Shown: one piece after another, positions 11,195 to 22,484 of the stretch
Layout of the letters: every line of letters begins with the position of its first letter
Position numbering within the stretch: the stretch's first letter is position 1
Source of the DNA: Cordilura impudica
Lineage: Eukaryota > Arthropoda > Insecta > Diptera > Scathophagidae
Assembly (NCBI GenBank): GCA_963682025.1
Contig: OY821521.1
Coordinates: forward strand, 196,489,526 to 196,553,525
DNA length: 64,000 nt
Reading direction: 5' to 3'
Notes under the pieces: model-generated
The model's database searches: none
The model's input: the letters and a program-made list of their open reading frames with translations, nothing else
What the model was told of the DNA's origin: nothing
Program-made: the position numbers and the translations under genes

Positions 11195-12545
11195 TTGAGA
11201 AAAGATACTTTTTTAAGAACAGATAATTTTTATAGAAAAGGTACTTTTTTAAGAAAAGGCAATTTTTGGAAATTATACTTTTTATAAGAAAATATATGTT
11301 TTTAAGATACCTTTTCGAAGAAAAGCTACTTCTTCTAGAAAAAATTACTTTTTTAAAAAAGGTTCTTTAGAAAATTTACTTTTTTTAGAAAAAGTATTTT
11401 TTTAACAAAACGCATTTTTTAAAGTAAATGTAGTTTTATAAAAAAAAGTAAAATCTTAAGAAAAGCCACATTTTTATAAGAAAATTTATTTTTCAAGAAA
11501 AGTCATTTGTTAAGAAGAAGGCACTTTTTTTAAGAAAACCTCCTTTTTTAAAAAAGGCACTTCTTTTGTGTTTGTTTAGAAAAGATACTTTTTTTAAAGA
11601 AAATTTACTTTGTTAAGAAAACTTACTTAGTTAGGAAAAGGTACTTTTTTAATAAAAGGAATTTTTTTACAAATTCTATTTTTTTATAAATGTATTTTTT
11701 TAGAAATGTACTTTTTTACAAAAGGCATTTTTTTTTTTGTAAATATAAATTTTAAGAAAAAGTACTTTTTAAAAGAGAATGCACTATTTCAAGAACATAC
11801 GCTTTTTTAAAGAAAAGGTACTTTTTATCTCAGAAAAAAGCAATTTTTAACGTAAAGGTACTTATTGACGAAAAGGTACGTTTTAAGAAAATATACATTT
11901 TTAAGGAAAAGCATTTTTCGGCAAAACGTTTATTTATAAAAAAATTAGTTTTTTAAGAAAATTTATTTTTAAGCGAAACGTGCTTTTTAGAAAAGGTTCT
12001 TTTTAACAACAGATACTTTTTAATAGAAAGCAGTTTTTTATAAAAGGTACTCTTTTAATAAAAAATACTTTTTTTATAAAAGGTACTTCTTTAATAAAAG
12101 GTACTTTTGAATAAGAGCTACTTTTTAAGGAAAAGTTTTTTAAAACACAGGTACTTTTTAAAGAAAAAATAATTTCGAAAGAAAATATTTTTTTTAAGGA
12201 AATGTACTTTCTTAGGAAATGTAAATTTTTAAGATGAATTTTAAGAAAGACTATTTTCGTAGAAAATGGTAATTTTTGATGAAAAGGTACTTTTATAAAA
12301 AATTAAAATTTTTAAGAAACGGCCCCTTTTCGACAAAAGGTACTATTTTAAGAAAAGATACCATTTTAACAAATAGTTCTATTTAAGAAAAGGTACTTTT
12401 TAAGAAAAATTTGGTAATTTTTTAAGAAAAAGCTAATTTTTAAGAAAAGGAACTTTTCAACAAAAGAAAAGGTACTTTAAAAAAGGTTTAAAAAAACGAT
12501 ATGATTTAAGAAAATTTAGTTTTTTCAGAAATTTACTTTTAATTA
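11195..12545 (+). repeat. Degenerate tandem array, GGTACTTTTTTAAGAAAA unit
   Basis: About 1.35 kb of imperfect tandem units of roughly 18-22 bp, each close to 'GGTACTTTTTTAAGAAAA' with variable A/T-run lengths. The unit core is GTAC next to T-runs, then TTAAGAAAA. Short ORFs made of F/K/Y arise from the unit in this and similar blocks and are not genes. The same unit recurs at 13.61-14.04, 18.12-19.80 and, inverted, 22.49-25.17 kb. Confidence 0.8.
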
Positions 12546-12689
12546 TTTTTGTTGACCTTTTTACACCCACATCACTGAATTTTAATGAAACGAAAACCTC
12601 TAAAATGCGCGAGTATTTGATTTATATTTTAAAGTGAATATCAATAAAAAATTATTAAGTACGTAAAAATTTTTTATTACAACTCTTTA

Positions 12690-13600
12690 TTATACCCTGC
12701 GCACCACTGTGTAAAAGGGTATATCTGTGGTTTTCTAAAATAACCGCGTATGTCATAAAATCAAAATGTTCAGGGGAGCCAAAAAACGTTATATTTGAAA
12801 TTATGGGCTCGATATAAAGTTTTTAGAGCTTTTTATTTAACAGTCCTGTAAATATGGGCAATATATGCTTTATATATTTTGAGTCAAAAATCTTCAGAAG
12901 AATAGGTCCTAGAGAAGGACGAAAAAAACAACATGTAAATAACACTTAAAGTGGGTGTAGATAAAAGAACTTATGTCGCCAAACGTCGTTTTCTTTGAAA
13001 AAGAAAACTACCAATGCAACCACCCATGTAGACATAAGTTGTTGTTGCTTGAAAAATGGTTTTTTTTTTGTTCGTCAACAAAAAGTTAACGGGACTTAGG
13101 ATTAGAATATAACAACGTATCAAGAATAATAGTGACAAAAAATAACAGAAATAAACACACAAGTTCTAATAAGTGGTTATAAACTGAAAAATAATCCAAA
13201 ATTATTTTGCATTTTTTTTCATATATAACAACGTATGTCGCTATGTGTCGTTTTCTGAGAAAATAATTTGTCAGCGATACGTCGATAGTGCTGAAAATTA
13301 ATTTAATAAACATTTAAGTTACGTCGTTATTTAAAGAAAAAACTCAGAAATGGTCAATATTTTTTTTTTTTAATTTAACACATGTAAAGAGCGTTAAAAA
13401 TTAATATATTTGGCATCGTTAACTCAAAACTAACAAAAATGGACATACGCGGTTATTCCAGAAAACCACAGATACATCAGTTTGTTATTCCGTTTATAAC
13501 GCATTGAAAAATGAATTTGCGATCCCATAAAATATATATAGTCTTGATACTTGTAACAACTCGAGTCTGTCCATCTGTTGGACCTGAAGCCGAACAAATA
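12690..13600 (-). repeat. Family B DINE-like element split by a palindromic repeat
   Basis: Left part: 'TACCCTGCGCACCACTGTG' with 'AGGGTAT'. Right part: 'ACATCAGTTTGTTATTCCG', 'AACGCATTG', 'TTTGCGATCCCATAAAATATATATA', 'TAACAACTCGAGTCTGTCC'. These are adjacent in other family B copies. Here they are separated by a roughly 750-bp repeat with long terminal inverted arms (12723-13473). The hairpin end is missing; the element stops near the start of the next array. Confidence 0.6.
12723..13473. mobile_element. MITE-like element (family D) with 32-bp terminal inverted repeats
   Basis: The terminal arms are 12723-12754, beginning ATCTGTGGTTTTCT and containing ACCGCGTATGTC, and the complement at 13442-13473, GACATACGCGGT through AGAAAACCACAGAT. 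Only a couple of mismatches separate them. The interior has no transposase, several smaller inverted repeats around 'AACTTATGTC/GACATAAGTT', and the strings shared with 3.94-4.33 kb. It sits inside a family B element. The target duplication could not be resolved cleanly; it looks like 2-4 A/T bases. Confidence 0.7.
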
Positions 13601-13611
13601 TCACCATCAAA

Positions 13612-14040
13612 TGTATTTTTTTGAGAAAAGGAATTTTTTAACCTCTTGAGTGGAAATGACGAGTGTCGCCCGCAAACATTTTTTGTGCCATTGTTACTTG
13701 ATGAGGATATTTTTTATTTTTTTTGCTCATTTGTCATTATTTTATAAATATTTTACACAAATGAAATAATATCCAAATTTTTATAAATATATTAACACAG
13801 ATAACACCCGCACAGAGTTGCATTAAAATTAAATAGTCTCCACACGCATGTTTCGTTTAAATTAAATCGTAAGGCAATGGGGTTAAGAAAATGTTATTTT
13901 TTTAGAAAATTTACTTTTTAAAAGAAAAGGCACTCCTTTAACAAAAGGTACATTTTTAAGAAAATGTACTTCTTCAGAAAAGTTAATTTCGTAAGTAAAG
14001 ATACTCTTTAAGAATAGGTACGTTTTTAATAAAAATTGAA
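13612..14040 (+). repeat. Small array of the GGTACTTTTTTAAGAAAA unit
   Basis: The unit appears at 13612-13635, is interrupted by about 240 bp of unrelated sequence ('ATGACGAGTGTCGCCCGC' and following), and resumes at about 13885-14035 ('GGCACTCCTTTAACAAAA', 'GGTACATTTTTAAGAAAA'). Orientation is the same as the 11.2-12.5 kb array. No genes. Confidence 0.65.
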
Positions 14041-14819
14041 CGTATGTATTTTCAGGATTTCTAATGTATAACGAATACAATTTATTTATTTTATGAAAAG
14101 TAATATTAAACATAACATAACATCATTAAGTATAATATAAGTATCGCGGGTTTATTGATTTTGGAAAATCATTTTTTTATTGTTACTATTTTTGACAGTT
14201 GTGACAAAGTTCATGCCAATATATCTCTGGTTCAATAGTGACGCTTGTTTTTCTTAACAACTAAAAGTGAATTGGGGAATTTAACTATGTCTTTTTTTGT
14301 TGGAAAAAGAGTTACGTTCAATTTTATATTCGGTATGAATTTTCTGCTACCGAAACAGTAAGAATATTGCAGAAGAATTTAGGTGATAGGCTAATTCCCA
14401 TGGACTTCGTCTAACTCATCTTTGATTTCTTTAGGTGTTTGATGACAGTACGAAATTATTTTTTTTTTTTTTTCATTTTTCAAAAATAGCAAAACTTGCT
14501 TCAATCAATCGATTGTTTAAAAAAAAAAAACTTTGTTTTAAAATTTTAACGCTCCATATGCAGTCAAGTTGTTTAAAAAAATACAATTTAAAAAATAGGT
14601 AACGAAAAAGAAATATTTTTTTAGTGACGACGAAACAATGGAAACTTTTAAACTTCTGTACCATATTTGATTAAAACAATAAAAATAGAAGATGTTACGA
14701 GAGAAAATTAGTAAAATCTTAACCGTTACTTAAATATTTATAGTTTCAGACGATTTCTTTCAACTTTTTTTAAATTGTATTTTTCAATGTTTTAATCTAA
14801 ATTAATTTTTATAAAATAA

Positions 14820-15963
14820 TGGCAAGAATAAAGTTTTGTTCAGAGTTAAAAACCAGAATAATTGATGTATTTATAGCTGGTCTTAAGCAAAAGAAAATTT
14901 GTGGAAATTATTTTGTAAATAAATCGGTAATTTCAAAAATGATCAAGAAATATCTTGCAAGAGACACGATGACGTCTCAACATTAAAACCAGTCAAAGAC
15001 GAGATAATTTAATAGCAAGAGAGTTTAAAAAATGTCCAAAGAGGTTATTAACAATCCGACACTGAAAATATGTGCTCGAACGGTTTCCCGACGAGCAATT
15101 GAGGCAGATTTTGGTTGTTATCGTCCTGTGAAGAAACCACTGGTATCCAAGTTTAATTTAAGAAAAAGACGAGGACAAAAAGAAAATGACTAGACCCAAG
15201 ATAAACAAATAAAACTGTTAAGTTTGGCGGTGGCAATATTATGGTATGTGGTTGCTTTTCAGACCAAGGGATGGGTCCAATTCAACATGTATTAAAAGAT
15301 ACTTGAACTGGAATTGGATGATAATCTGCCCCTGGTCTGGAAGTTTCAACATAACAATGACCCAAAACACATCTCCAAAGTTGTAACCGAATGGCTACAA
15401 TCAAATGCTGGTAGTGTTTTGGAATGGCCAGTCCAATCGCCAGATCTCAATTCCATAAAAAATCTATGGAAAATTGTAGATCGAGAAATGCGGACACGAA
15501 ATTACACAAACAAGACAGAGCTCATAGAGGCAGTTAATTTAGAGTGGCAAAAAATACAACAATTTAATTGACTCTAAGCCTGGGTCTCAAGGTCTCGCCT
15601 CAGGGTCTCGTCGAATGACTTCTATCGTAGCTGCAGGGATATGGAGGAGGAGGAGAGTACAGAACAGTTCCGTTGCTATTGCCCGGCGGTTTCCAGAACG
15701 AGACTTCGAACATTGGGATCGTAGTTTCTTCACGATCTCTCTGATTTCTCAAATGTGGAAATTTCACATATCAGGAGCTTCATCAGGAGCTCAAACTGGT
15801 TCTACGGTGAGGACTGAGTGGAACGCCTTTTCGTCCCGTGGTATCCCAACGGACCCCAGAGTCTTAGTGTGATTTTCCTTTGGATTAGCAGCCACTTTTA
15901 ACCTAACCTAAGCCTCGGCTTTGTAAATCCAACAAAATATTCAAACAAAAATAATGTCTTGGT
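14820..15963 (+). pseudogene. Tc1-like transposase remnant
   Basis: The start 'MARIKFCSELKTRIIDVFIAG' with 'KKICGNYFVNKSVISKMIKKY' is a helix-turn-helix region. The part around the first catalytic Asp is deleted or scrambled. The second catalytic block reads 'QHNNDPKHISKVV', where active relatives have QxDND; the third reads 'SPDLNSIKNLW', with Lys replacing the catalytic Glu of PIENLW. Several stops occur near 14985 and 15305. After removal of the 326-bp insertion, the C-terminal 'LIDSKPRLCKSNK' appears in another frame. The copy is inactive. Confidence 0.75.
15574..15915 (-). mobile_element. 326-bp GC-rich insertion with 8-bp target-site duplication
   Basis: CTAAGCCT occurs at 15574-15581 and again at 15908-15915. 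Deleting one copy plus the 326 bp between them rejoins the Tc1-like transposase at 'GACTCTAAGCCT|CGGCTTTGT', so the insertion came after the Tc1-like element. The insert is much GC-richer than its surroundings. It has no terminal inverted repeats and no poly(A) tail. Read on minus it begins 'GTTAGGTTAAAAGTGGCTGC', a pattern that looks familiar from dispersed repeats of other flies, though I cannot name a family. The strand is a guess from that start. The 85-codon ORF across it is not convincing as a gene. Confidence 0.75.
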
Positions 15964-16200
15964 TCCCAATGTTTTGTCAACAGCATACAAATAAAAGCTT
16001 TTAAGTTTTGTGATTTTATTCTGAAATCAAACTAATTTACATTAATATTTTTTTCTTTTTTAAATAAATGAAACATACAGATTTTCAAATTAGTAAAAAA
16101 AAATTTTAATTTTTTAATCCAATTTTTTGTTATTGACCGTTCAAGACGTCAAAAATATATTTTTTTGTTAAAAGTTTCCATTGTATTGTCACTCACTGTA

Positions 16201-17180
16201 AAGATTTTTCATTTTATAACAAAAGTTGCCTTTTCATACGAACGCAGCAGTAGTACATAAATAGAAAAAAAAAATTTTTTCAGTCCACATGATTCTGCTT
16301 GAAATAAATTTTATACGAATTAATAGCAGACCGAATATGTTTTTAAGGTCTTCATAAAATGTCATATACTAAGGTTTCATAAATAAGTTGTGCACTAAAA
16401 ACTTAACAAAATAACACAAAAGTTAACCTAAATTGAAATATTACAAATATGCATGAAATTATAACACCCGCAACCCACATCATACTCGTATATTTAGATT
16501 ATTATAACAATCTCCCCTTGAAGTTTGATGATGTTGTATCATAACAAGTTATCATCAATCTTATCGTATTTGTTAACTTTATGCATACATACATACACAT
16601 ACATAAATATATGTGTGGGAACGAATACATGTACATTTGTGCTTAGGCCATAAAATACGCCACAATATTTTGTAAAAAAAAAAACAACATTGATTAAGTA
16701 AGATGTTCTGGTTTTTGCTGAAGACACAATACTTACTATCAAAACAATAATTAATTATTTATCTTTATTATCATATTGTACGTTCATGTAAATCATGAGT
16801 GTGTTAGCATGTGTTAACTGACTTTTTTATGAACTTTATTGCCTAATATCAAATTGTATATCAATTAATATGTATATGTTCAATGGTTTATTATTGTAGC
16901 ACCAGGCTTTATGTTAATAATTCTGAAATATACATTTAAATGACAAGTCAGTTTCTGCATTTGCTTCTTAGGCTAATAAAACAATCAACTCGATTCGGAA
17001 ATACATACTTCAGTTCGACAATCTAAATTCGATACATTCTAAAATACTTGCATTGAATTATCGATAAATATTGTAAATATTTTGCCATCCCTAGTAACAA
17101 CAACTGTTTTGAGGAGTTCACTGTTTTGTCATACATACTTTTATTGCTTCATAACAAATCCACTTCGAAAAACATCTATA
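16201..17180. other. A/T-rich intergenic region
   Basis: Nothing recognisable beyond short ATACATACATACACATACAT-type runs near 16565-16600. Confidence 0.4.
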
Positions 17181-17184
17181 ACAT

Positions 17185-17575
17185 TAATAGGTAAGGCGAT
17201 TTCTTGTGACTGCTGATTTTTTAAACAGTTTTCTCCCACTTTTGACCAAACATATCTAATTTGAAAGATATTTCTATTTAGCATTTAAAGTTGCTACTAT
17301 CACATGCATAAAGTTATACAATCTATGTGTGTGTTTATTAAATTTGTTAATGTGTTTGTGAGTTCGTTTTCTTCATTCACAATAATAGTTATGAATTGAA
17401 AAATAATTTTGGACATAAACTAATAACTGGACATAAACCAATAACGACAATAATGGATATTTAAAAAGTGTTGAATTGTGATTGATTAACATACCCTTAG
17501 GGTCCTTATTAAATGAAAAAATAAAATTTCCTAGAATTTACACTTGAATTTCGAGGGCTGGAATCTGCTAATTTA
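17185..17575 (-). repeat. Dispersed repeat, family E
   Basis: Reverse copy. It starts 'AGGTAAGGCGATTTCTTGTGAC' and ends 'CACTTGAATTTCGAGGGCTGG'. The inside contains 'TTTGACCAAACATA', 'TGAAAGATATTTCT', 'TGTGTGTTTATTAAATTTGT' and 'AAAATTTCCTAGAATTTACAC', as in the copies at 19.1 and 19.9 kb. Confidence 0.6.
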
Positions 17576-18415
17576 ATTAAGTATGTGTGTACTTTTTGTT
17601 TTATTAAAAAATTTAATTTTGATGATGGAAAATTCAAAAATTCTTTTTAAGATAAAAAATTTATTTAGAAGCTAAAGTATTGATACAAACTTGTCTCCTG
17701 TTAAAAAAAAAAAAAAAAAAACTCTAAAACATATATGAAAAATTTCCTGCCAATTTATTTGTCACAGCAAATTTTTAAATTTAAAATATTGAAATCCACA
17801 CATTTTATATTCCTTAACAATTGTTTTCACTTATAACATTCTTAAATATAAACTTTTTTAGCCAAATTTATGTTTATTTTTTTAATTATTTTGGTCTAGA
17901 GTTTGCTTTTAGTGCGAGCTTTTTTCTCTGAAAATATTTTTGAGACTGATATATTATTAAGTTACTTTTAATTTCAAAATTTTATTTCTGTAATTTTTTA
18001 AAAACTTTAAAAATGTTTTAACTCCAAAGTTTTTTTCGCCTGAAAAATTATTTGCAAACAAACAATTTTTATAAAAAAACTTAACAATAGTTGCATTTTC
18101 TAACGACTTGGATTTAAGAAACCCAACTTTTATTGAAGAAAATGTACTTTTTTAAGGCAAGGTACTTTTTTAAGAAAAGGTAAAGGACCTTTTAAGAAAA
18201 GGTTTTCTTTAAAGACAATTTTAGAAGAGGATCTTTTTTATGAAAAAAGTACTTTATCAGTAACAGGTACTCTTTTACGAAAAGGTACTTTTTTTAAGAA
18301 AATGTACTTTTTAAGAAAATATTTTTTTAAGAAAGGTACGAAGGTACTTTTTTAAGACAAGGCAAATTTTCAAGAAAATGTACTTATTTAAGAAAAAGTA
18401 CTTTTTTAAGAAAAT

Positions 18416-18895
18416 GTAATTTTGAAATAACAGGTACTTTTTACGGAGTTTTTTTAAGAAAAGGTACTTTTTTAAGAAAATTTATGGTTTTTTAAGAAAA
18501 AGTACTTTTTTAAAAGAAGGTGCTTTAAAAAAAAGGTACTTGTTTAATAAAAGGTACTTTTTTAAAAAAAAATTAAATATTTAAGAAAATTTACTTTTAA
18601 TGAAAGGTATTTTTTTAATAAAACGCAGTCTTTTAATAAAAGGTACTTTTTTAAATGTAATTTTGAGATAACAGTTACTTTTTACGGAGGTTTTTTAAGA
18701 AAAGGTACTTTTTTAAGAAAATTTACGGTTTTTTAAAAAAAAGTACTTTTTTAAAAGAAGGTGCTTTATAAAAAAGGTACTTATTTAATAAAAGGTACTT
18801 TTTTAAAAAAAATTTAAATATTTAAGAAAATTTACTTTTTAGTGAAAGGTACTTTTTTAATAAAACGCAGTCTTTTAATAAAAGGTACCTTTTTA
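18416..18895 (+). repeat. 241-bp higher-order duplication within the array
   Basis: 'GTAATTTTGAAATAACAGG' at 18416 and 'GTAATTTTGAGATAACAGT' at 18657 begin two parallel series of about 11 variant units in the same order, including 'TTTTTACGGAG', 'TTATGGTTTTTTAAG/TTACGGTTTTTTAAA', 'AGAAGGTGCTTTA', 'AATATTTAAG' and 'AAACGCAGTCTTTTAATAAAAGG'. Spacing is 241 bp. This is a block duplication of already diverged units. Confidence 0.8.
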
Positions 18896-19109
18896 GAAAA
18901 GATACTTTTTTAATAAAAGGTACCTTTTTATTAAAAAATATTTTTTTGAAAATTTACTTTTTTAACAAAAGATACTTTTTTAAGAAAATTCACTTCTTCC
19001 AGAAAAGGTAATTTTTTAACAATATGTACTTTTTCACAAAATTTTGTTTTTCAAGTGAAGTACTTTTTAAGAAAAGTTATTTTTTAAGAAGATGTACTGT
19101 TTTAATTAA

Positions 19110-19545
19110 ATACGAGCAGAACCCAGCCCTTGAAATTCGATTGCAAATTCTAGTAAATTTTAGTTTTTCATTTCATAAATTATTTTATAAGACTCTAAAG
19201 GTATGCTAATCAATTGTGGCCAATTCATAATTCTACACATTTTAAATATCGATTGCGTTATTGTCGTTATTATCGTTATTGTTTATGTTCAAAATAATTT
19301 TCAATTTAACACAGGGCTTTTCTTAGACAATTTGTGCAAACACATTAACAAATTTAATAAACACACACACAACATTGTACAATTTTATGTATGTGTTAGT
19401 AGCAACTTTAAAGGAATTTATTCCAAAAAAATGTAAAAATTCAAAAGAAATACCTGTCAAATGAGGAGTTTTTGGTCAAAGTCGGGGTAAAACTGACAAA
19501 CTTACATCGGTCACAAGAAATCGCCTTGCCAATATTATAGATACT
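19110..19545 (+). repeat. Dispersed repeat, family E, nested in the array
   Basis: It begins 'GAGCAGAACCCAGCCCTTGAAATTC' and ends 'CGGTCACAAGAAATCGCCTTGCC', with array units directly on both sides. It shares 'GGTATGCTAATCAATTGTGGCC' with the 5.65-kb copy. Small ORFs here are not supported as genes. Confidence 0.65.
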
Positions 19546-19924
19546 TTTCCATTTTTCAGAAAAGTAAATTTTTCGGAAGAAGTACTTTTTGAAGAACATT
19601 TACTTTTTTACGAAAATGTACTTTCTCAAGAAAAGTTTTTTTTTTAATAAAAGGTATTTTTTAAGAAAGAAATATTTTTAAAAAAAGGTACTTTTTTAAT
19701 AAAAATATTTCTCAAGAAAATTTACTTTTTTACGGTTTTTTTTAAGAAAAGGTACTTTTTGAAGAAAATTTACTTTTTTAGAAGAAGGTACGTCATCCAG
19801 ATTGAATTTTAGGTTCCTAGCTCCAGGATATTAATACGGCGTTACATATCTTTAAGTCAGTTAGCGAGCCAGTAATTAGCATAACTATATGTTATGGATT
19901 TAATATTTTTTAATCTATAACATT

Positions 19925-20285
19925 CATAGGCTAGGCGATTTCTTGTGACCGATGTTTTGTTCTACCGTTTTATCCCAATTTTGACCAGGCGTATATTATT
20001 TGAAAGGTATTTCTTTTTAGCTGTTTTCCAGATTTACAGATTTTTAAATTTTGTCCTTTATTTTGAGTAAATTGCATTTAAAATTGCTACTAATTATACA
20101 TAAAATTATACATATGCTATGTGTGTGTTTATTAAATTTGTTAATGTGTTTGTTAATGAGTTTGTTATCTTCATTCAAAATAATAATAAACCCAAAAAGT
20201 GTTGGTTTGTGAATTGGCTTAGTTGAAAAATAAAGTTGCCTAGAAATTGCACTCGAATTTCGAGCGCTGGAGTCTGATAGTTTTA
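19925..20285 (-). repeat. Dispersed repeat, family E
   Basis: It starts 'AGGCTAGGCGATTTCTTGTGACCG' and ends 'GCACTCGAATTTCGAGCGCTGG'. Reverse orientation relative to the 19.1-kb copy, so the two form an inverted pair about 380 bp apart. Confidence 0.6.
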
Positions 20286-20735
20286 ATTATTGAGTTAGAA
20301 ATTAATCAAGATCAAATGTTTTTACTTTAAATAAAGCAAAAACATTGGCACATTTGCTTCAAAAATTGATCCATATTCTGCGTGACAGGTTATGCAGCTG
20401 TTTCGGGTCGAGTCACCAACCCTCATCAGTAACCAAAAGCAGTAGAGAGTTTGTTTGGTAAAAAGTTAAATTCATTTTACCTTTGCTGGGAAACCAACCT
20501 AATGAGATCGCAGCAAAGAGTTATATTATTTAAGCATTTTCCAATATAACAAACTAATATATTACACAAACTATATACTGCTTTGGTTACTGATGAAGGT
20601 TGGTGACTCGACTGGAAATAGCTGTATCACCTGTATTTTGAAAATGTGTCTGTTTTTTTATGCTTTATTTGAAGTAGAAATATTTGGTGTTGAGCTTGAT
20701 TAATTTCTAACTCAATCAATAAAATTATAAACATC
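20286..20735. mobile_element. Foldback element with long inverted arms (family F)
   Basis: The left arm (about 20286-20455) includes 'ATTGAGTTAGAAATTAATCAAG', 'TTTAAATAAAGCA', 'ACAGGTTATGCAGCTGTTTCG', 'GGGTCGAGTCACCAACC' and 'TCAGTAACCAAAAGCAGTA'. The right arm (about 20577-20735) is its reverse complement, including 'TACTGCTTTGGTTACTGA', 'GGTTGGTGACTCGAC' and 'CTTGATTAATTTCTAACTCAAT'. A roughly 120-bp unique centre separates them. No ORF. One arm recurs at 49.22-49.37 kb. Confidence 0.8.
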
Positions 20736-22484
20736 GAAAATAAGATTTCTTATTTTTATTTGTAAAAGTAGAAAATTTTATTTAGTAATTTTTATCATTT
20801 TAAAATCCGGCCTAATCGAACAATTTTACCTTTGAAATTGTTTAAAATTTATTTGATCAAGCTATGTTCCAGATGTTTATAAACAAACTCGTATCTATAT
20901 TTTTGCTTAATAAAAAAAAATTTAATTATTTGCCAATGCCACAAAATAATACACATTTTAATCACATTTTCACATTTTCTTTTTCATTCAATATGGCCAT
21001 AAAATTGTATGATGATAATAAAAAAAAATGATACACATGTGTGAAAAAAAAAATATTACTTTGTTAGTCGTCTTGCAGACCATAAATAAATAAATTAAAA
21101 TAGCTTTTATGTATGGGGATCGGTTCAAAACGCCTACATAACATAAATAGAAATTATCGAAGCTACTTCCAAACAAATTGCCAAAGGTCGTACCGTACAC
21201 GTCTAATATGGCTTCTTTAATGTGTCCATTACGATTTTGTTGTTTTGTTTGGTACTCGAATGTACGATTGAATTCACCTCGTTGGGTGGTTAAAATATTA
21301 AAACAAATAAATGTGGTTCCAAACCTCAGTTAAATAAATTGTTTTTTTTACAAATAACTCACAAATGTACAAGATTATAAATTGTAATAATAATAATTTA
21401 TGGATGAATGTAGCTCTACACGCCTCTAATTTAATTACATACAAATATTTCTGCATTGTAAATTTTTTATGCATTTTGCAATTTTAACTTAATTAAAGAT
21501 GTAATGAATATTCATTTTGTTGAAATTTTGTTTTTTGATTTTTTGGAGGGGCTTCAATTTACTCTAAAGCCGTTATTTGTTTTCCAATTATTTTTATGTT
21601 GTTTGTGCAGTTTGTTTTGATAATTTTTTTTTTGTATAATATATATAAAATAATATGCAAATATAGAAACATATACTAGAATATATTTTGTTTTTAATTT
21701 TGACTAAGCAGAAGGAAAAAATCAAAATAGATGGTGACATCATTTTATAGTAATCGCCAATTTTAGAATTAAACAAAATGCGACTACATACATCATTATA
21801 CTACACGTACATATGTACATACTTACACGTGCCTACATACGTAGTTATACGACATATAACAACAAAGCAATGGAATAATTCGACAGATGAATGAATGAAT
21901 TAACGGATAAACATGATAAATACAAGTATGTACATATAATCAGATGCTTTGAACTCTTTTTCAATTTCAATTGCGAATATAGTTATTATCTAATTAACAT
22001 ATACATACATACATACATACATATTTACATGTATTGTATTTCATGGATAAGTGATATGTTAAACAGCTGCCATTTTACAGGTGAGAAAGATAAAAAAATC
22101 TTGTAGTTTTTTTTTTCAAATTTTACCAAAAGTAATTGAAAACACGTGTGTAAATAAATATAATGACTCCCAAACGTAATAAATAAGAATAAAATTGTCA
22201 CTCTTGTTCGACAAATAAATACCCTACACTCTAACTTTTTTGACAAAGGAGCAAAAATGGTTATATGAGGTGAGGTTATTAATGGTCGTATAAAATACGA
22301 GATACAATCGGTAGATATTAAGCTGATTGCTACTTATTGATTTTTCCGGGAACTACAAAATCGAAAACTAACGTCGTAGAGCAAACTGATTGAAATTTTG
22401 CCCTCTCTTTGTAAAACATCTGTATTGGGACAACTTGGTGAGGAACATATAAACCCTTATACATATATCTTTCTTTAAAGTGCG
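20736..22484. other. A/T-rich intergenic region with simple repeats
   Basis: A CATACATACATACATACATA tract lies at about 22003-22024. The small ORFs have no conserved-looking content. Nothing else could be supported. Confidence 0.4.

Larger units (their letters stand above)
14622..16200 (+). mobile_element. Tc1-like element with terminal inverted repeats
   Basis: The left end is TA followed by 'GTGACGACGAAACAATGGAAAC' (from 14624). The right end is 'GTTTCCATTGTATTGTCACTCACTG' before TA at 16199-16200. The two ends share the inverted core ACAATGGAAACTTTTAA. The size of about 1.58 kb includes a later 326-bp insertion. A transposase remnant occupies the centre. It is flanked by TA at both ends, as expected for Tc1/mariner. 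Confidence 0.8.
18118..19795 (+). repeat. Large GGTACTTTTTTAAGAAAA array, interrupted by a family E repeat
   Basis: Imperfect units of about 18-22 bp run from 18118 to about 19110 and again from 19548 to 19795. The gap is exactly filled by a family E repeat, which therefore landed inside a pre-existing array. Unit consensus GGTACTTTTTTAAGAAAA with variants (GGTAATTTT, AATTTACTTTT). A 241-bp higher-order duplication is present inside. Confidence 0.8.

Noticed and set aside
15615..15872. 85-codon Arg-rich ORF in the GC-rich insert
   Set aside because: It has no recognisable domain, and the insert is a transposable fragment whose GC content makes chance ORFs likely.
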